Shown here: piece by piece, positions 46,064 to 54,629 of the stretch
Layout of the letters: each line of letters opens with the position of its first letter
Position numbering within the stretch: position 1 is the stretch's first letter
Source: an uncultured Eubacteriales bacterium
GTDB taxonomy: Bacteria > Bacillota > Clostridia > Peptostreptococcales > Anaerovoracaceae
DNA: 64,000 nt
Direction of reading: 5' to 3'
Assembly: GCA_949285555.1 (NCBI GenBank)
Contig: CASDYG010000004.1
Coordinates: 62,001-126,000, forward strand
Program-made: the position numbers and the translations under genes
The notes under the pieces: generated by a model
What the model was told of the DNA's origin: nothing
The model's database searches: none
The model's input: the letters and a program-made list of their open reading frames with translations, nothing else

Positions 46064-46219
46064 GCTAACCTCCTCGTTCATTCTTTATAAAACTTTACAA
46101 GCTTTTACAAAAAATTCGTTTTTCATAATTTATAGATTTAGTTTTTTGTAGACCTAATATCAAATGTATTTATGATATAAATAGCATTACTGCAATATAA
46201 AAATTATAGAGTGGATAAA

Positions 46220-47068
46220 TTATATGTATCCTTTTTCAAGTAACCAATTCAGGCTATCTAATGGTTTTCTGCCTTCAAGTGTCATTGTTACATCACTTGG
46301 GCAAAAATCTGATATTGTTGATAGTATCCTTTCAATATCCATAGATCCCTCACTAAAGCTTCCATGGCTATCTTTGTCACCATAATTGTTATGTAAATGC
46401 AGATGACTGATTTTATCTCCCAGTACTCGTATCCATCTGTCTACAGGTAAATCCCCCTTCATAAAATTGGCATGCCCTATATCCAGACAAATCTTTACTC
46501 TACTATCGGCTATACCATCAATAAGATCCTTTAGCATATATGGTTCATCCTCTAGAACATTTTCTATGCAAAGGGTAAAGTCTTTCGCATCAGTAATTCT
46601 TTCTTTTTTATTGGAGTAAGCTGTTTCAGGTGAGTCATTTTCATTATACTTACCTGCTTCATCTCCTATATTTTCTAAAAACTTAGTCCAAAATTTAATT
46701 GATTTTTCTGTATGCCAGCCTTTATCATATATAGGCGGTATATAACCTGAATGGACTATAAGCTTTTCAAAATCATAGCAGCTTACAACTTCCCAAGTCT
46801 CAATTAACCTTACCATACCCAGCTCTACAGCTCTTGGATCTACGGATGATGGAATAATTTCCGTGAAAGGGCCATGGAAGTTTAACCTGCAAGGTTTGGA
46901 TTTTTTAAGATCCTCTCTTATATAATTATGCGTATCCTGCCTGTTTTCTTCATCTAGCATATATGATATACAAAGATGGTTAGACTCCATGCCAAGCTTG
47001 TACTCATTTATAATCCTAATTGCATCCTCTCCAAAGGTGGCAACAAATAAGCTTTGCTTAATATTCAT
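46220..47068 (-). CDS. Sugar phosphate isomerase/epimerase-like TIM-barrel protein
   Basis: A 282-residue protein of the AP-endonuclease-2/xylose isomerase-like TIM-barrel superfamily. NFHGPFTEIIPSS, CIENVLEDEPYMLKDLI, VKICLDIGHANFMKG and ISHLHLHNNYGDKDSH match its metal-binding strands (Glu, Asp-x-Gly-His and His positions). The specific reaction cannot be told. AGGAGA precedes the ATG. It is upstream of cobT in the same direction with a 156-base gap, so a link with cobalamin is possible but unproven. Confidence 0.75.
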   Translation of the reverse strand: MNIKQSLFVATFGEDAIRIINEYKLGMESNHLCISYMLDEENRQDTHNYIREDLKKSKPCRLNFHGPFTEIIPSSVDPRAVELGMVRLIETWEVVSCYDFEKLIVHSGYIPPIYDKGWHTEKSIKFWTKFLENIGDEAGKYNENDSPETAYSNKKERITDAKDFTLCIENVLEDEPYMLKDLIDGIADSRVKICLDIGHANFMKGDLPVDRWIRVLGDKISHLHLHNNYGDKDSHGSFSEGSMDIERILSTISDFCPSDVTMTLEGRKPLDSLNWLLEKGYI

Positions 47069-47205
47069 TTCTCTCCTAAAGATTCAAAATATGCATATTT
47101 ATTATATCACAACATATTGCAAATATTATAATAAATTGATATGATTTAAGGACTATATTTTATGTGAAGCACTTCTATACAAAGATTGCTTCGAAAGGAG
47201 ATATT

Positions 47206-48186
47206 ATGAGTCGCAGAATGAGAGCTAATTTATTGCTTTTACTTACTGCATTTATCTGGGGTTCCGCCTTTGTTGCGCAGCAAAAAGGGATGGATTTTCT
47301 CGGTCCATTTTCTTTTAATGGAGTTCGTAACATTGTAGCTGCTATCGCACTTATTCCTGTTATTTATTTTTTAGATAAGAGCAAAGCTAAGGCAGCAAAT
47401 GCAACTAGCGAAACACATCAAAAGCTGGATAAGAGGATCCTTTTACTTGGGGGCTTGTCCTGTGGCGTTATTTTATTTGTGTCGTCATCACTACAGCAAA
47501 TAGGGCTTCAGTATACTACTGCCGGCAAGGCTGGATTTATTACTTCTCTTTATATAGTCATAGTTCCTATACTTGGATTATTACTAAAGCACAAGGTAAA
47601 ACCAATTATATGGCTATGTGTAGCACTTGGAGCAGTAGGCTTATATCTTTTGAGTATCACAAATGGCCTTAATATAGAGCGAGGTGACCTTCTAGTATTC
47701 CTGTGTGCATTTGGCTTTTCCACTCACATACTTGTCATAGATCATTTTTCTCCGCAGACGGATGGTGTGAGAATGTCATGTATTCAGTTTTTCATCGTTG
47801 GGGTAATCTCCCTTATTGTAGCTTTTGCTATGGAAGCCGATACCTTTACATTCTCCAATACAATTAAATCTATAATTCCAATCTTGTATACAGGCGTACT
47901 TTCCTCTGGAGTTGGCTACACCTTGCAAATTGTAGCACAAAAAGATGCCATACCTTCAGTCGCTTCATTGCTAATGAGCTTTGAGTCTGTATTTGCTCTG
48001 CTAAGTGGCATGTTCCTTTTGGACGAGACTCTTACAACAAGACAGTTTATAGGTTGTGCACTCATGTTTGCTGCTATTATGCTCGCACAGATTCCGTCTA
48101 AAGAAGAAAGATTGGCGGCAAGGAGCATTGAAAAAAGTCAGGCAACCAATCCTGAAATAGATTTTCACGATAACAATAAGCTTTAA
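47206..48186 (+). CDS. DMT-superfamily permease (two EamA domains)
   Basis: A 326-residue membrane protein with ten predicted helices in two EamA repeats. The first begins LLLLTAFIWGSAFVAQQKGM, and the second has SGVGYTLQIVAQKDAIPSVASLLMS and LLDETLTTRQFIGCALMFAAI, all usual for drug/metabolite exporters of the RhaT/EamA kind. The substrate is unknown. The frame is open from 47164 (GTG), but AAGGAG five bases before the ATG at 47206 decides the start. A bidirectional terminator follows. Confidence 0.88.
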   Translation: MSRRMRANLLLLLTAFIWGSAFVAQQKGMDFLGPFSFNGVRNIVAAIALIPVIYFLDKSKAKAANATSETHQKLDKRILLLGGLSCGVILFVSSSLQQIGLQYTTAGKAGFITSLYIVIVPILGLLLKHKVKPIIWLCVALGAVGLYLLSITNGLNIERGDLLVFLCAFGFSTHILVIDHFSPQTDGVRMSCIQFFIVGVISLIVAFAMEADTFTFSNTIKSIIPILYTGVLSSGVGYTLQIVAQKDAIPSVASLLMSFESVFALLSGMFLLDETLTTRQFIGCALMFAAIMLAQIPSKEERLAARSIEKSQATNPEIDFHDNNKL

Positions 48187-48312
48187 TTACTCATGAAGCA
48201 AGTAGTTAAGCTTGCAAACTATAAAAGGTCAAAGCAGACTGATTTAGTGTCATATATGACATACGATGCTTTTAAATAATAGAATCGAAAAAATATAAAT
48301 TAAAGGTAATTT

Positions 48313-48345
48313 AAAAGGGGAGCGTATTTATCACACTCCCCTTTT
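48313..48345. terminator. Bidirectional terminator between the permease and the FAD oxidase
   Basis: AAAAGGGGAG (48313-48322) and CTCCCCTTTT (48336-48345) form a perfect 10-bp stem around a 13-base loop. ATTTTTAG follows on the plus strand, and an A tract upstream serves the other strand. Confidence 0.88.
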
Positions 48346-48349
48346 ATTT

Positions 48350-49735
48350 TTAGATTGATACCACCGTATCAGGATTAATAAGATTCTTTGGATCAAAAAC
48401 TTTCTTTAAATCCTTCATCAGGCGAATTTCTCTTTCGCTCTTTTGCTGACCCAAATCCTCTATTCGAATTTTTCCAATACCGTGCTCCCCAGTAATAGTA
48501 CCGCCGTATGAGAAGCAGCACTCATACATTTTTTCTTTCATTTCCTTGGCATATTCAGGCACTTTACCGTCTACCAAAGGAATATCATTGTGAACATTAC
48601 CGTCTGCAATATGTGCAATAACATTGGTATAAGTGGAATAATCATTAGCAATCTTTTTTAAATCTCTTATAAAATCTGGTACCGATCCAACAGCAACAGC
48701 CATATCAAAAGAGTCACATATCTCATCCTTGATTAAATCATAATGAGCACTCCTAACAAGAAGCAGTTCCTCTTGCTCTCTTTCCTTTTCACCATATAGT
48801 AGTGGCAGCTTAGTATACTTTCTACATATCTTATCAATGACTTTTACCGCTTCCATCAACCTTGGTTTTGTCCTTTCAGAAAGAATAATAAGTAAATCTG
48901 CTGCTCCATCCTTTGCTTGCCAATCCAAGCCTAACATTTTTGCAGTATCAACAAACAATCTTTTATCCATGTATTCTACAGCCAGTGGTATTGTTCCAGA
49001 TCTGAGCACATCCATTACTGCTTCACATGCACCCTCCACAGTTGGGAATGGACATACAAGTGTAGCTGTGTAATCTTCCCTGGGGTAAAGCTTAAGTACT
49101 ACTTCGCTCACAACAGCAAGGCTGCCTTCACTTCCCATGATTAGCTGCATGATGTTATAGCCAGCATTATTTTTTACCAGTTTTCCACCTAACTTTAAAA
49201 TCGTACCATCATTTAGTACAACAGTCATTCCTTGTATGTGTTTTCTCATTGGGCCATGCCTTACAGCTCTGGCACCAGCGGCATTTGTGACTGCCATTCC
49301 ACCCATCTGCGCACCCTCGTCTCCTGGGTGAACAGGGAAGCTAAGGTCATTATATTCCTTTAACGCATCAAGTAGTTCCATAAGCGTTACTCCTGCTTCA
49401 AGTACTGCCACCATATTTTTTTCGTCTATCTCAATAATTTTTTTCAGTCTTTCCATGGAGATAATGATACTAGGCTTCACAGGTGTACAGCCACCACAAA
49501 GTCCAGTTGCACCACCTCTGACAACGACTGGTATTTCTTCATCATTAGATAGCTTCATTATTTCACTGATTTGTTGCGTTGAAGACGGTTTAACTACCAC
49601 AACATCATAGCATGCCTTGGGTCTATATTCTAGCTCCACCTCATCAAACAGATAAGCCTTTATATCATCCTTATCATCTATGATAAAATCCTGACCTACT
49701 ATGGAGGCGAGTTTTTCAATTAAAAGTTTATCCAT
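48350..49735 (-). CDS. FAD-linked 2-hydroxyacid dehydrogenase (GlcD/LctD type)
   Basis: A 461-residue vanillyl-alcohol-oxidase-fold flavoprotein. The FAD domain has VVVRGGATGLCGGCTP (pyrophosphate loop), HPGDEGAQMGGMAVTNAAGARAVRHG and IMGSEGSLAVV. The C-terminal substrate domain has VIAHIADGNVHNDIP (metal His) and GGTITGEHGIGKI. Relatives oxidise glycolate or D-lactate. Directly after etfB and etfA, with the ATG overlapping the etfA stop (ATGGATAA), it resembles the LctD subunit of the Etf-dependent lactate dehydrogenase of Acetobacterium. The real hydroxyacid may be derived from an amino acid, given the aminotransferase in the same cluster. Confidence 0.88.
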   Translation of the reverse strand: MDKLLIEKLASIVGQDFIIDDKDDIKAYLFDEVELEYRPKACYDVVVVKPSSTQQISEIMKLSNDEEIPVVVRGGATGLCGGCTPVKPSIIISMERLKKIIEIDEKNMVAVLEAGVTLMELLDALKEYNDLSFPVHPGDEGAQMGGMAVTNAAGARAVRHGPMRKHIQGMTVVLNDGTILKLGGKLVKNNAGYNIMQLIMGSEGSLAVVSEVVLKLYPREDYTATLVCPFPTVEGACEAVMDVLRSGTIPLAVEYMDKRLFVDTAKMLGLDWQAKDGAADLLIILSERTKPRLMEAVKVIDKICRKYTKLPLLYGEKEREQEELLLVRSAHYDLIKDEICDSFDMAVAVGSVPDFIRDLKKIANDYSTYTNVIAHIADGNVHNDIPLVDGKVPEYAKEMKEKMYECCFSYGGTITGEHGIGKIRIEDLGQQKSEREIRLMKDLKKVFDPKNLINPDTVVSI

Positions 49736-50801
49736 TTCTCTTCTCCTTTATAGCCTTTATTAACTCAGGTAACAAACTATACATGTCCCCTACAAAGCCC
49801 AGGTCTGCCGCCTGAAATATTGGTGCAGATGGATCTTTATTTATTGCAATAATATATGAAGAATCCTTCATGCCAGCCAGATGCTGAGGTGCACCCGATA
49901 TGCCACATGCGATATATAACTTCGCCTTTACTCTATTACCACTGTAGCCGACCTGCATTTGGCTTGAAGCAAGTCCCTGATCAACGAGGGCTCTGGATGC
50001 TCCAAGAGTAGCTCCTATTTCACTGGCAAGCTCTGCTAGCCATTTCCAATCGTCTTGATTTTTTATGGCTGCTCCTCCTGCAACAATTATTTGCGCTTCA
50101 CAAATATCCTCTTTACCAAGGGGGCTTTCTTCAATCACAAACTCTTTTATTGCTCCTTTACTTTTCCAATCTTCTTCCATTGTATATACAAGCTCTACGG
50201 GAAGACTTAAAAAGCATAGTTTCTCATTTCCTGTAACTTCTATTACATTGGCAACTGTTTTTTGAGAAATGATTTCTGCCTGCGGAAATTCTCTATACCT
50301 GACTGTAGCCATCTTTGGAGAGGTAGTCGTCTTTATATGTGCAAGTAGATTATCACTAAAAGCTGGCCTGATTTGTATCAGATCACCATCATCTCCTCTT
50401 TCAAGCTGCGTACAATCAGCAGTAAGACCCGTCTTGCAATATGCGGCAAGCCTTGGTGCAATGCTCCTTCCGAAATTTGTCGCTCCAAAAAGTACAATCT
50501 TCGGCTGTCTTACTTTGATTATTTCCAAAAATATATCCGACCAGAGTGTATCCATAGGTGCGGTTAGTTCCTCAGATATTATCTGATGACATATGTCCAT
50601 TCCTCTCTGGTAAAGCCTTGTTACATCTACCTTTTTATTATTTATAATACAAAGCTCTATCAACTCATCATCAAGCCTAAGCTCCCTTGCCTTGTGAAGC
50701 AGCTCCTCAGCGATTGGATGAAGCTGTCCATTTTCCACCTCGCCAACAATTAAAATTCCACCAATTTTATCTGTTATATGATTTATATTCTTAATTAGCA
50801 T
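49728..50801 (-). CDS. etfA: Electron transfer flavoprotein alpha subunit EtfA
   Basis: A 357-residue EtfA. The N-terminal adenine-nucleotide-alpha-hydrolase-like domain has VLFGATNFGRSIAPRLAAYCKTGLTADC. The C-terminal FAD domain has GGAAIKNQDDWKW, GASRALVDQGLASSQMQVG, YIACGISGAPQHLAGM and AINKDPSAPIFQAADLGFVGD. It lacks the cysteine-rich ferredoxin extension found on some bifurcating EtfA proteins. GGGAGG five bases before the ATG at 50801 sets the start (the frame is open to 50828), and the ATG overlaps the end of etfB by 11 bases, implying coupled translation. Confidence 0.94.
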   Translation of the reverse strand: MLIKNINHITDKIGGILIVGEVENGQLHPIAEELLHKARELRLDDELIELCIINNKKVDVTRLYQRGMDICHQIISEELTAPMDTLWSDIFLEIIKVRQPKIVLFGATNFGRSIAPRLAAYCKTGLTADCTQLERGDDGDLIQIRPAFSDNLLAHIKTTTSPKMATVRYREFPQAEIISQKTVANVIEVTGNEKLCFLSLPVELVYTMEEDWKSKGAIKEFVIEESPLGKEDICEAQIIVAGGAAIKNQDDWKWLAELASEIGATLGASRALVDQGLASSQMQVGYSGNRVKAKLYIACGISGAPQHLAGMKDSSYIIAINKDPSAPIFQAADLGFVGDMYSLLPELIKAIKEKRNG

Positions 50802-51618
50802 TACTACCTCCCAGCCCCACACTTTCATCTATCACTTTAACAGCTTCTGTGATAAATTCTGTATGAGAGTCTCTGAAGACCTTGCAATGGCGCTCATGTT
50901 CCTTTGGAATAACTATCCCTGCTACTCTAGTTGGTGATCCCTTGGATCCCAGCTCCTGTGCTGTAACATTTTCTAGATCAGCCATGCTAATTTTTTCCAC
51001 CTGTATTTCTAACGCCTCAAGTACCCTGCTCACTGTAGGAAGCAGAGGTCTGGCAACGTTTTTAGTAACTGAAACAAGTGATGGCAAGCTCATGCTTCGA
51101 AGCTGCTTTCTGCCACAGATATTCCCCATTGTAACAAGAATATTCTCTCCCTTTATCTCAACATGATCTGCAAAATATGCATGTGGTATATCTAATAACG
51201 CTGCAAGCTCTCCTCCTACCTGAGCAGTATCTCCATCCACTGATTTTTCACCTGTTAGTATGATGTCATATGGACCTGTTTTTTCTATAGCTTTTGTAAG
51301 TGCTTTTGCAGTTGCAAAGGTATCAGCACCTCCAAAAGCTCTGTCGCTTACAAGTATCACCTTATCTATTCCCATGCTGTAAGCTCTCTTTAAACTCTCT
51401 TCAGCAGCAGGTGGACCCATGGTCATAGCAATGGATTGCCAGCTTTCACCATTTCTATTTTTTTCACGACAAATATTTACTGCAAGCTGAATAGCATGCT
51501 CATCAAAGGGGTTTATTTCTGCTTTTGCAGAGCTTCTATCCACCCTTCCTTTTTCACTATCGAATTTTACCCTCTCCATGTCGGGCACTTCCTTAATTAA
51601 AACGAGTATTTTTTTCAT
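50791..51618 (-). CDS. etfB: Electron transfer flavoprotein beta subunit EtfB
   Basis: A 275-residue EtfB beginning MKKILVLIKEVPDMERVKFD. INPFDEHAIQLAV, TMGPPAAEESLKRAYSMGIDKVILVSD, DIILTGEKSVDGDTAQVGGELAALLDIPHA and SLPSLVSVTKNV are hallmarks; DGDTAQVG is at the flavin/nucleotide site. GAGGGA six bases before the ATG at 51618 sets the start (a TTG at 51630 opens the frame). It pairs with etfA and the FAD oxidase. Whether the complex bifurcates electrons cannot be read with certainty. Confidence 0.94.
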   Translation of the reverse strand: MKKILVLIKEVPDMERVKFDSEKGRVDRSSAKAEINPFDEHAIQLAVNICREKNRNGESWQSIAMTMGPPAAEESLKRAYSMGIDKVILVSDRAFGGADTFATAKALTKAIEKTGPYDIILTGEKSVDGDTAQVGGELAALLDIPHAYFADHVEIKGENILVTMGNICGRKQLRSMSLPSLVSVTKNVARPLLPTVSRVLEALEIQVEKISMADLENVTAQELGSKGSPTRVAGIVIPKEHERHCKVFRDSHTEFITEAVKVIDESVGLGGSNAN

Positions 51619-51634
51619 ATTATCCCTCAATCAA

Positions 51635-51659
51635 AAGGAGAAGGCATCGCCTTCTCCTT
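51635..51659 (-). terminator. Hairpin between the YjiH-type gene and etfB
   Basis: AAGGAGAAGGC (51635-51645) and GCCTTCTCCTT (51649-51659) are perfect 11-base complements with a 3-base loop. On the transcript only TTTTG follows. It may be a partial terminator or an mRNA-stabilising stem inside the operon. Confidence 0.55.
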
Positions 51660-51668
51660 GAAAATTTC

Positions 51669-53111
51669 TTAAAAGTTTACAAGCAGCTTAGTCAGAAGAA
51701 CGATGATTGGAATTGATATTACAGTTTTCTCCAGGAATATTATTATTAGCTTGCCCATACCCACAGGGAGCTTGGAGGCTATAATTATTGAACCTACCTC
51801 ACTCATATATATTATTTGTACAAGTGAAAGGATTCCAACAATAAACTTAGTTTCCAGTGATGTTATAGTAGCACCACCTATAATAGCTGGAATAAACATA
51901 TCGGCAAAACCTACTACTGCACCAGGGGCAGCCGCTGCTGCTTCCTGTACTCCCAAAAGTTCATACATGTACTTAAATGGCAATGATATCCAGTCAAATA
52001 CTGGGGTATACGTAGAGATGATGAGTGCTATCGTTCCAACGCACATCGTTACAGGAACTAAAGTAAATATAATTCCTAAGAACATATCTATTCCTTTTTT
52101 CATTAGCTGAGCAAAGGTAGGACCATCCTGTGCCCTTGTCACAGCCTGATATAGTGCCCACTGGGTTTTCTTTACATGAGTAGGCTCCACCTCATCAATT
52201 TGTTTTCCTACCTTTTCATAATATTCATTCTTCATAGTTCCAAGTGGCCAGATTCTAGCCATGATCATTACTGATACAATGCCTGTAATAGTCAAAATCA
52301 AATAGAACTGTAGAAAATATTTGTCCACACCCAGCATGGCAGCTATTACTAAGCAAAATGGAAGTGATACAGCTGAGAAGCATGTAGATATAATTGCAGC
52401 CTCTCTTGCTGTATAAAAGCCCTGCTCATACTGCTGAGTAGTTAATACTACTCCAACATTACAATTTCCTATCCATGATGCTAATAGGTCAACAGCGGAT
52501 CTGCCTGGCAACCTGAATAGTGGCTTTAATACTCCCCTTATCAATGTACCTGTATAGTCCATTATTCCATACTCAAGCAGTAAAGGAATCAGGAATGAAG
52601 CGGCAAAGAACCATGCTACAAGTGTACACATAAGACCTATCATGCTTCCCCCTGTATCTGGATTGTACACGTACTCGGTACCTGTCTTAAAGTAAACCAT
52701 TATGGTAATGATAGCACCTACCACCCTGATTATCGTATATACTGGTGATGCTACAAATAGGCTGTGAATCAGGCTTCCTTCCTTAACCTTCTTTGGAATC
52801 ACAAATGAACATATTACTGTCAAAATTGCGGATACTGCAACTATTAGTAAAATAAATGTTGGAGCAAATGGCTTAATCGCCTTCGCTATTATATCCGACA
52901 CTACTCCTAGTGGTATATTCAAATTATCCTGATACCATACCGGAAATAAGAAAATGAAAACTCCAATTAGTGATGGTATTAAGAATCTAAGAAATTGCTT
53001 TTTCGTTGGGTTTGTAATAAGACCCTTCATGGCCTGCTCATCTCCCATTCCAGTCGCATTATCCTTATCCGCTGACTGTCTGGGATACATTCTGTTTAAT
53101 AAATCTTTCAT
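51669..53111 (-). CDS. YjiH-type nucleoside-recognition (Gate) domain membrane protein
   Basis: A 480-residue polytopic membrane protein with about ten helices. It resembles the YjiH family, which carries the nucleoside recognition/Gate domain: FLIPSLIGVFIFLFPVWYQ at the N terminus, LFRLPGRSAVDLLASWIGNCNVGV and YEQGFYTAREAAIISTCFSAVSLPFC in the middle. Transport is likely but the substrate is unknown. Between an aminotransferase and an Etf/oxidase set it may import the amino or hydroxy acid used. A GAGAGG site precedes the ATG at 53111; the frame is open from a TTG at 53129. Confidence 0.78.
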   Translation of the reverse strand: MKDLLNRMYPRQSADKDNATGMGDEQAMKGLITNPTKKQFLRFLIPSLIGVFIFLFPVWYQDNLNIPLGVVSDIIAKAIKPFAPTFILLIVAVSAILTVICSFVIPKKVKEGSLIHSLFVASPVYTIIRVVGAIITIMVYFKTGTEYVYNPDTGGSMIGLMCTLVAWFFAASFLIPLLLEYGIMDYTGTLIRGVLKPLFRLPGRSAVDLLASWIGNCNVGVVLTTQQYEQGFYTAREAAIISTCFSAVSLPFCLVIAAMLGVDKYFLQFYLILTITGIVSVMIMARIWPLGTMKNEYYEKVGKQIDEVEPTHVKKTQWALYQAVTRAQDGPTFAQLMKKGIDMFLGIIFTLVPVTMCVGTIALIISTYTPVFDWISLPFKYMYELLGVQEAAAAAPGAVVGFADMFIPAIIGGATITSLETKFIVGILSLVQIIYMSEVGSIIIASKLPVGMGKLIIIFLEKTVISIPIIVLLTKLLVNF

Positions 53112-53142
53112 TGTATATTTTCCTCTCAATTTTCCATATTAT

Positions 53143-54309
53143 TTATTTCTTAAAAAGTGACATTTTTTCAATGCGATCAAATGCCTCCTTTAAGGTTGGA
53201 ATTTTAACAGTACATGCTATACGAATATAGCCTTCTCCACATCTGCCAAATGAGTTTCCTGGAATTGTAAGTACATGCGCTTCTTTAAGTATTTTTTCAG
53301 AAACCTCTTCACTGGATAACCCTGTATCCTTAATATTGATAAACAAATAAAATGTACCTCGTGGTGGATATACTGTACTCATATTAGGAATCTCTTTTAT
53401 CCTGTCCGCTGCATAGAAAATACGATCCCTGTACTCTTTCACCATATCAGGCTGTATTTCATCTCTGTGCTCAATTGCTGCAATAGCTGCTCTTTGAGAT
53501 ATAGATGGAGCAGTAAATACCACATTTTCATTAATCATCTGAACAGTAGAAATTATGTAGTCTGGAGCTATAATATTTCCAACTCTCCATCCAGTCATAG
53601 TGTAATCCTTGGAAAAGCTATTGATTATTATCGTTCTTTCCTTCATGCCCTCTATTGAAGCAAATGGAATAAATGGATGCTGATAGCTAAATGCAGTATA
53701 TATATCATCACTTATAACTATGAGGTCATGTTTTATGGCAATTTTAGCAAGCTCCTGCATATTTTCTTTTGTAAGACAGCTTCCCGTTGGATTACTAGGA
53801 GTGTTGATAACTATAGCCTTGGTTCTCTCATTGATCAGAGATTCAAGCCTTTCCATGTTAATTTGAAAGTCTTCCTCTTCTAGAGTATCAAGCTCCACCG
53901 GAATACCACCAGCCAGTTCAACTTGCTGAGGATAAGGTGTAAAATATGGTGCCTGTAAAATTACCTCATCACCGGTATCCAAAATAGCTTCTAAGGCAAG
54001 ATACATAGCTAGGCAACCACTGGCAGTCACAAAGATTTCCTTATCGTCGATAGTCATATTGAATTTTTCTTTGTAATATCTGCTTATTGCTGCTCTAAGC
54101 TCCGGATCTCCACGAAAATCCGTATATTTTGTGTGTCCAGCTTTTGCATCCTCAAATGCCTTATTGATAATGATTTCATTTGTCGTAATATCTGGATCAC
54201 CTAGGCTGAGATTGATTACATCATCAAACTCCTTCGCCAGCTCGTCCACCTTTCCCATAGGTGTACTCATATCCTTCCAATAGGTCTTTGAAATGAATTT
54301 ATGTTTCAT
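53143..54309 (-). CDS. Class I/II PLP aminotransferase
   Basis: A 388-residue fold-type I aminotransferase. NLSLGDPDITTNEIII, YTDFRGDPELRAAISRYY, VINTPSNPTGSCL, the PLP lysine in IINSFSKDYTMTGWRVGNI, and the carboxylate-binding Arg in GEGYIRIACT are all present. It belongs near aspartate or aromatic aminotransferases of subfamily I-gamma; the amino donor is not clear. The frame is open to 54360, but AAGGAGG lies four bases before the ATG at 54309. It leads the cluster with yjiH-type, etfB, etfA and oxidase genes. Confidence 0.88.
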   Translation of the reverse strand: MKHKFISKTYWKDMSTPMGKVDELAKEFDDVINLSLGDPDITTNEIIINKAFEDAKAGHTKYTDFRGDPELRAAISRYYKEKFNMTIDDKEIFVTASGCLAMYLALEAILDTGDEVILQAPYFTPYPQQVELAGGIPVELDTLEEEDFQINMERLESLINERTKAIVINTPSNPTGSCLTKENMQELAKIAIKHDLIVISDDIYTAFSYQHPFIPFASIEGMKERTIIINSFSKDYTMTGWRVGNIIAPDYIISTVQMINENVVFTAPSISQRAAIAAIEHRDEIQPDMVKEYRDRIFYAADRIKEIPNMSTVYPPRGTFYLFINIKDTGLSSEEVSEKILKEAHVLTIPGNSFGRCGEGYIRIACTVKIPTLKEAFDRIEKMSLFKK

Positions 54310-54441
54310 CAAGCCTCCTTCCCCCAAACTAGGGATTTGTATTATGAATCTGCATGACATACAGCATGATGATTGCTACGTTATAATAATATTTTAGATA
54401 TTTGTTTATACACTGTTTTGCCCAGTAGATTCACTACCTGT

Positions 54442-54470
54442 ATTATACCCCCTTTCACAAGTGTTTTTAA
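54442..54470 (-). promoter_or_regulatory. Promoter of the aminotransferase-Etf operon
   Basis: On the complement strand TTAAAA (54465-54470), a 17-base spacer and TATAAT (54442-54447) are seen. The implied leader to the ATG at 54309 is about 125 bases, long enough for regulation, but I see no known riboswitch in it. Confidence 0.45.
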
Positions 54471-54549
54471 CATACTCTGGAAAATATTGCTCTACTTTGC
54501 ATGTTACTGAACAAAATATATGATTGATTCTTAAATTACTGCTCCTGTC

Positions 54550-54579
54550 TTGTATTTAATACTATAATTAGGATATAAT
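54550..54579 (+). promoter_or_regulatory. Promoter of the azgA-apt operon
   Basis: TTGTAT (54550-54555), an 18-base spacer and TATAAT (54574-54579) lie about 50 bases before the permease start. No purine riboswitch core was seen in the gap 54361-54629. Confidence 0.45.
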
Positions 54580-54629
54580 ATTTAAGTTGTTTCATTTTCC
54601 TGTTAGAGATTTAGAGTAAAGGAGATTTA

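Noticed and set aside
54361-54629. Purine riboswitch before the AzgA permease
   Set aside because: The conserved junction bases of the purine aptamer are absent; only promoter-like sequences are seen.
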